Positions 62,270 to 64,000 of a DNA stretch of 64,000 bases are shown piece after piece (position 1 is the first letter of the stretch; the number at the start of each line of letters is the position of its first letter). Where the stretch lies: contig JAQFVV010000318.1 of assembly GCA_028023455.1 (NCBI GenBank), positions 746,001 to 810,000 on the forward strand. The letters are read 5' to 3'. The translations under genes and the position numbers were made by a program. This DNA comes from Epiperipatus broadwayi. Its lineage: Eukaryota; Onychophora; Udeonychophora; Euonychophora; Peripatidae. The notes under the pieces were generated by a model. It saw only the letters and a list, made by a program, of their open reading frames with translations, ran no database searches and was not told where the DNA came from.

Positions 62270-62560
62270 TCAAAGGTCATACTAGTAATGGCATCAGATG
62301 CATTGTCACATAGATGGTGCTGTAAAATTTGGGCTTTAGATTCAAACTTAGTATATCTAGAAGGCAACCCCTCCTAGAATGTTCAGTTTCGGGTCTGGGG
62401 TTTGAATTCTGCTGTGTGTTAGCGAGATAGATGATTCTGACTGTTACATAGTAATTTTTTTTTTCCAGGTCCAATGCGCCCAACAGGGGCCTCGAATATT
62501 TAAACACCCACATTCCTGTAGATCTTAATTAGTTAAACACCCACATCCCTGTAGCTTAAT
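62270..62560 (+). repeat. Possible SINE-like block and short tandem duplication
   Basis: GGGGTTTGAATTCTG at about 62398-62412 resembles a B box within a balanced stretch starting near 62270. At 62502-62554 the phrase AAACACCCACAT(T/C)CCTGTAG occurs twice. TTTTTTTTTTCCAG|GTCC near 62457-62472 looks like a splice acceptor. No second copy found. Confidence 0.35.
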
Positions 62561-62564
62561 TTTA

Positions 62565-63290
62565 GCATTTTGTTTCGTATTTAATCATTCAAATCCTTTA
62601 TATTTTTGATGTATATAATATTTTAAAAACTCTATATTATCTATTTGCATATATATTTCATGTTTTGTTTGACTCGGGCATTCAATTACTTATACTGTAT
62701 AATCTATACTTGTCCAAACTTGCTATAGTGCGATATGAGCCATCTGTGTTTATCTGTATATATTGTTTAACTTAAATCACGCTATGTACGAATAGCGTAA
62801 ATTACTTAAATATTGTCCCAAGTGAATATTGTGACAATCTATGAATATTTCAAATATTGTATTTTCTATCAAAATAAAGTTTTATCGGCTCAACACGCAA
62901 GATAGCATAATAATAATTTTGTATGGTAATGACCTAGATATGTAATAGGCTATCATATGGAATTCAGAAATAATCATAAATCAAATTTTTGTAATAAAAA
63001 AAATGCGAATGTTTTAACGAGTGCCCATAGTTAAATGCAATACAGTAATTTAAAATTAATTTTGGGAAGCTAACAGTCTATGGATTCTTTTAACTGGTGT
63101 CATGGTGCCCAAGGGTACTTTCATTAAACGAAGTTACTTCTAAAATAAATTTTGTCACCAGGCTAGATTCTTTTATATGTAATTTGTTTTTTTTTTCAAC
63201 GTGTATAAATTTTTCTTAGACCAAATAATCAGATGTGAATCAGATCAATAATTGTATAAATATAAATATATGTATGCTTTAAATAAGAAG
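62565..63290. other. No gene seen
   Basis: A+T-rich spacer with no recognised motif. Confidence 0.45.
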
Positions 63291-63299
63291 GAATGAAAT

Positions 63300-63820
63300 A
63301 AGTATACCCGGATCTAACGAATGTTAACATATATAAATAAAATTGCTTGAGTTTAAAAATATATATGTTAGCGAAACAATTTGACAGTTAGAATTTAAGA
63401 GATTTTTATATATACGGGCAGTTAAAAATATATATGTTGGCAGCAGATTTAAGCGAGAAATTTTAGCAGTAGTAAGAGGGCAGTAGTTGGAGTTTTAGTG
63501 ATAAATGTAAAAGCAGCAATTAGGCCAACAGAACCGAGAGGGAGGTAGCCTATTAGCCATTAATAAAATTTGAAGTCAAACGTAATAATCACAGAGAATC
63601 AAACAAGGAAAATAAAAATAGTATTTTTTTTAACCGTATTAGTTTTAGTAAGCTCAACTTAAAACAGTTTAAAAATTTTCTTTATCAGTGCTATACATTG
63701 TGTTTTAAGAGTACACCTATTCGTTTAAAAAAAAAAATTTTTTTTTAGGATATATTAAATAGTTAGCCATAAAATAAAAATAAGTCATCATCATCATTGA
63801 TCACGATAATCATCCAAGGC
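63300..63820 (+). other. Possible leader/LTR region of a retroelement entering the window
   Basis: Contains repeated TTAAAAATATATATGTT(A/G)GC phrases (about 63354 and 63423), then a purine-rich, balanced stretch (GCAGTAGTAAGAGGGCAGTAGTTGGAG; CAGAACCGAGAGGGAGG) leading to the ATG at 63822. This suits an LTR retroelement leader, but no primer-binding site or LTR end was confirmed. Confidence 0.3.
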
Positions 63821-63821
63821 C

Positions 63822-64000
63822 ATGGAAAATGCGGATACTAATGAGATCCAATTCCAGAATCTTATAGAGATGTGGGAGCAAAGTGAAGAAAGAGCAAAAT
63901 GATGGGAAGAAGAGCAAATCCGCAGGAGAACTGAGAAATGTAAAGAGTTGGCCAAACTCATCCATGAATTGGCACAAGTGAGAGAGAGACAGAAAGCCCT
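63822..64000 (+). pseudogene. Start of a gag-like or coiled-coil frame, interrupted by TGA, runs off the window
   Basis: From ATG at 63822 the frame encodes MENADTNEIQFQNLIEMWEQ then SEERAK, hits TGA at 63900-63902, and continues open to the window end as WEEEQIRRRTEKCK...LAQVRERQKA. The charged heptad-like pattern (E, R, Q, L) predicts a coiled coil and resembles the N-terminus of gag in some gypsy elements. TGA stands where one base change (TGG) would give tryptophan. The gag assignment is inference from context and composition. A host coiled-coil exon is possible. Confidence 0.4.

Overview
This is a very A+T-rich piece of animal (metazoan) nuclear DNA, roughly three quarters A+T by eye. 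It contains almost no host coding sequence and many old, mutated transposable elements. The support for an animal genome is a spliced small-GTPase exon with a consensus GT donor, Penelope-like, Ty3/gypsy and L1/Tx1-type retroelements, tRNA-derived SINE-like repeats, a hAT-type MITE and many long microsatellites. An invertebrate fits best (mollusc, cnidarian or chelicerate are all possible), but the sequence alone does not fix the group. There are no bacterial operons, CRISPR arrays, rRNA genes or convincing functional tRNA genes. Most short open frames are chance frames in A+T-rich DNA.

Layout: 0.3-2.0 kb, 3' part of a gypsy pol (RNase H end, integrase). 3.6-9.0 kb, dispersed repeats, including a fold-back repeat family (4.1-4.7 and 8.5-9.0 kb) and a SINE-like tail at 6.5 kb. 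15.4-16.6 kb, ruined Penelope-like element (RT YIDD plus GIY-YIG remnant). 16.7-17.1 kb, SINE-like repeat. 19.8-20.5 kb, non-LTR RT fragment. 21.08-23.13 kb, a CpG-bearing TGTAAC...GTTACA block, probably a solo LTR. 23.14-24.65 kb, a head-to-head fold-back pair of Penelope-like 3' ends, each with a readable GIY-YIG frame and a hammerhead-like motif. 25.04-25.43 kb, hAT MITE with a perfect 8-bp target duplication. 26.8-27.9 kb, another Penelope-like 3' end with a near-canonical hammerhead motif. 28.5-29.1 kb, SINE-like repeats. 30.9-33.3 kb, minus-strand gypsy with RNase H and integrase and a probable PBS/LTR. 37.7-40.6 kb, possible host transcription unit (CCAAT + E2F-like promoter, GT-AG intron, poly(A) signal). 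42.7-47.6 kb, two long direct repeats. 49.0-49.2 kb, first coding exon of a Rab-like GTPase (minus). 50.7 kb, TCTA/TCTG microsatellite. 51.6-52.6 kb, Penelope-like remnants. 53.8-56.9 kb, L1/Tx1-type LINE. 57.2-57.6 kb, near-perfect hairpin. 60.4-61.6 kb, two coding-like islands. 63.8-64.0 kb, start of a gag-like or coiled-coil frame running off the window.

The only host gene supported with some confidence is the Rab-like exon. The most interesting signal is the pair of related hammerhead-ribozyme-like motifs at Penelope-like 3' ends: one has an intact core, the other carries a core substitution but keeps the same helix plan.
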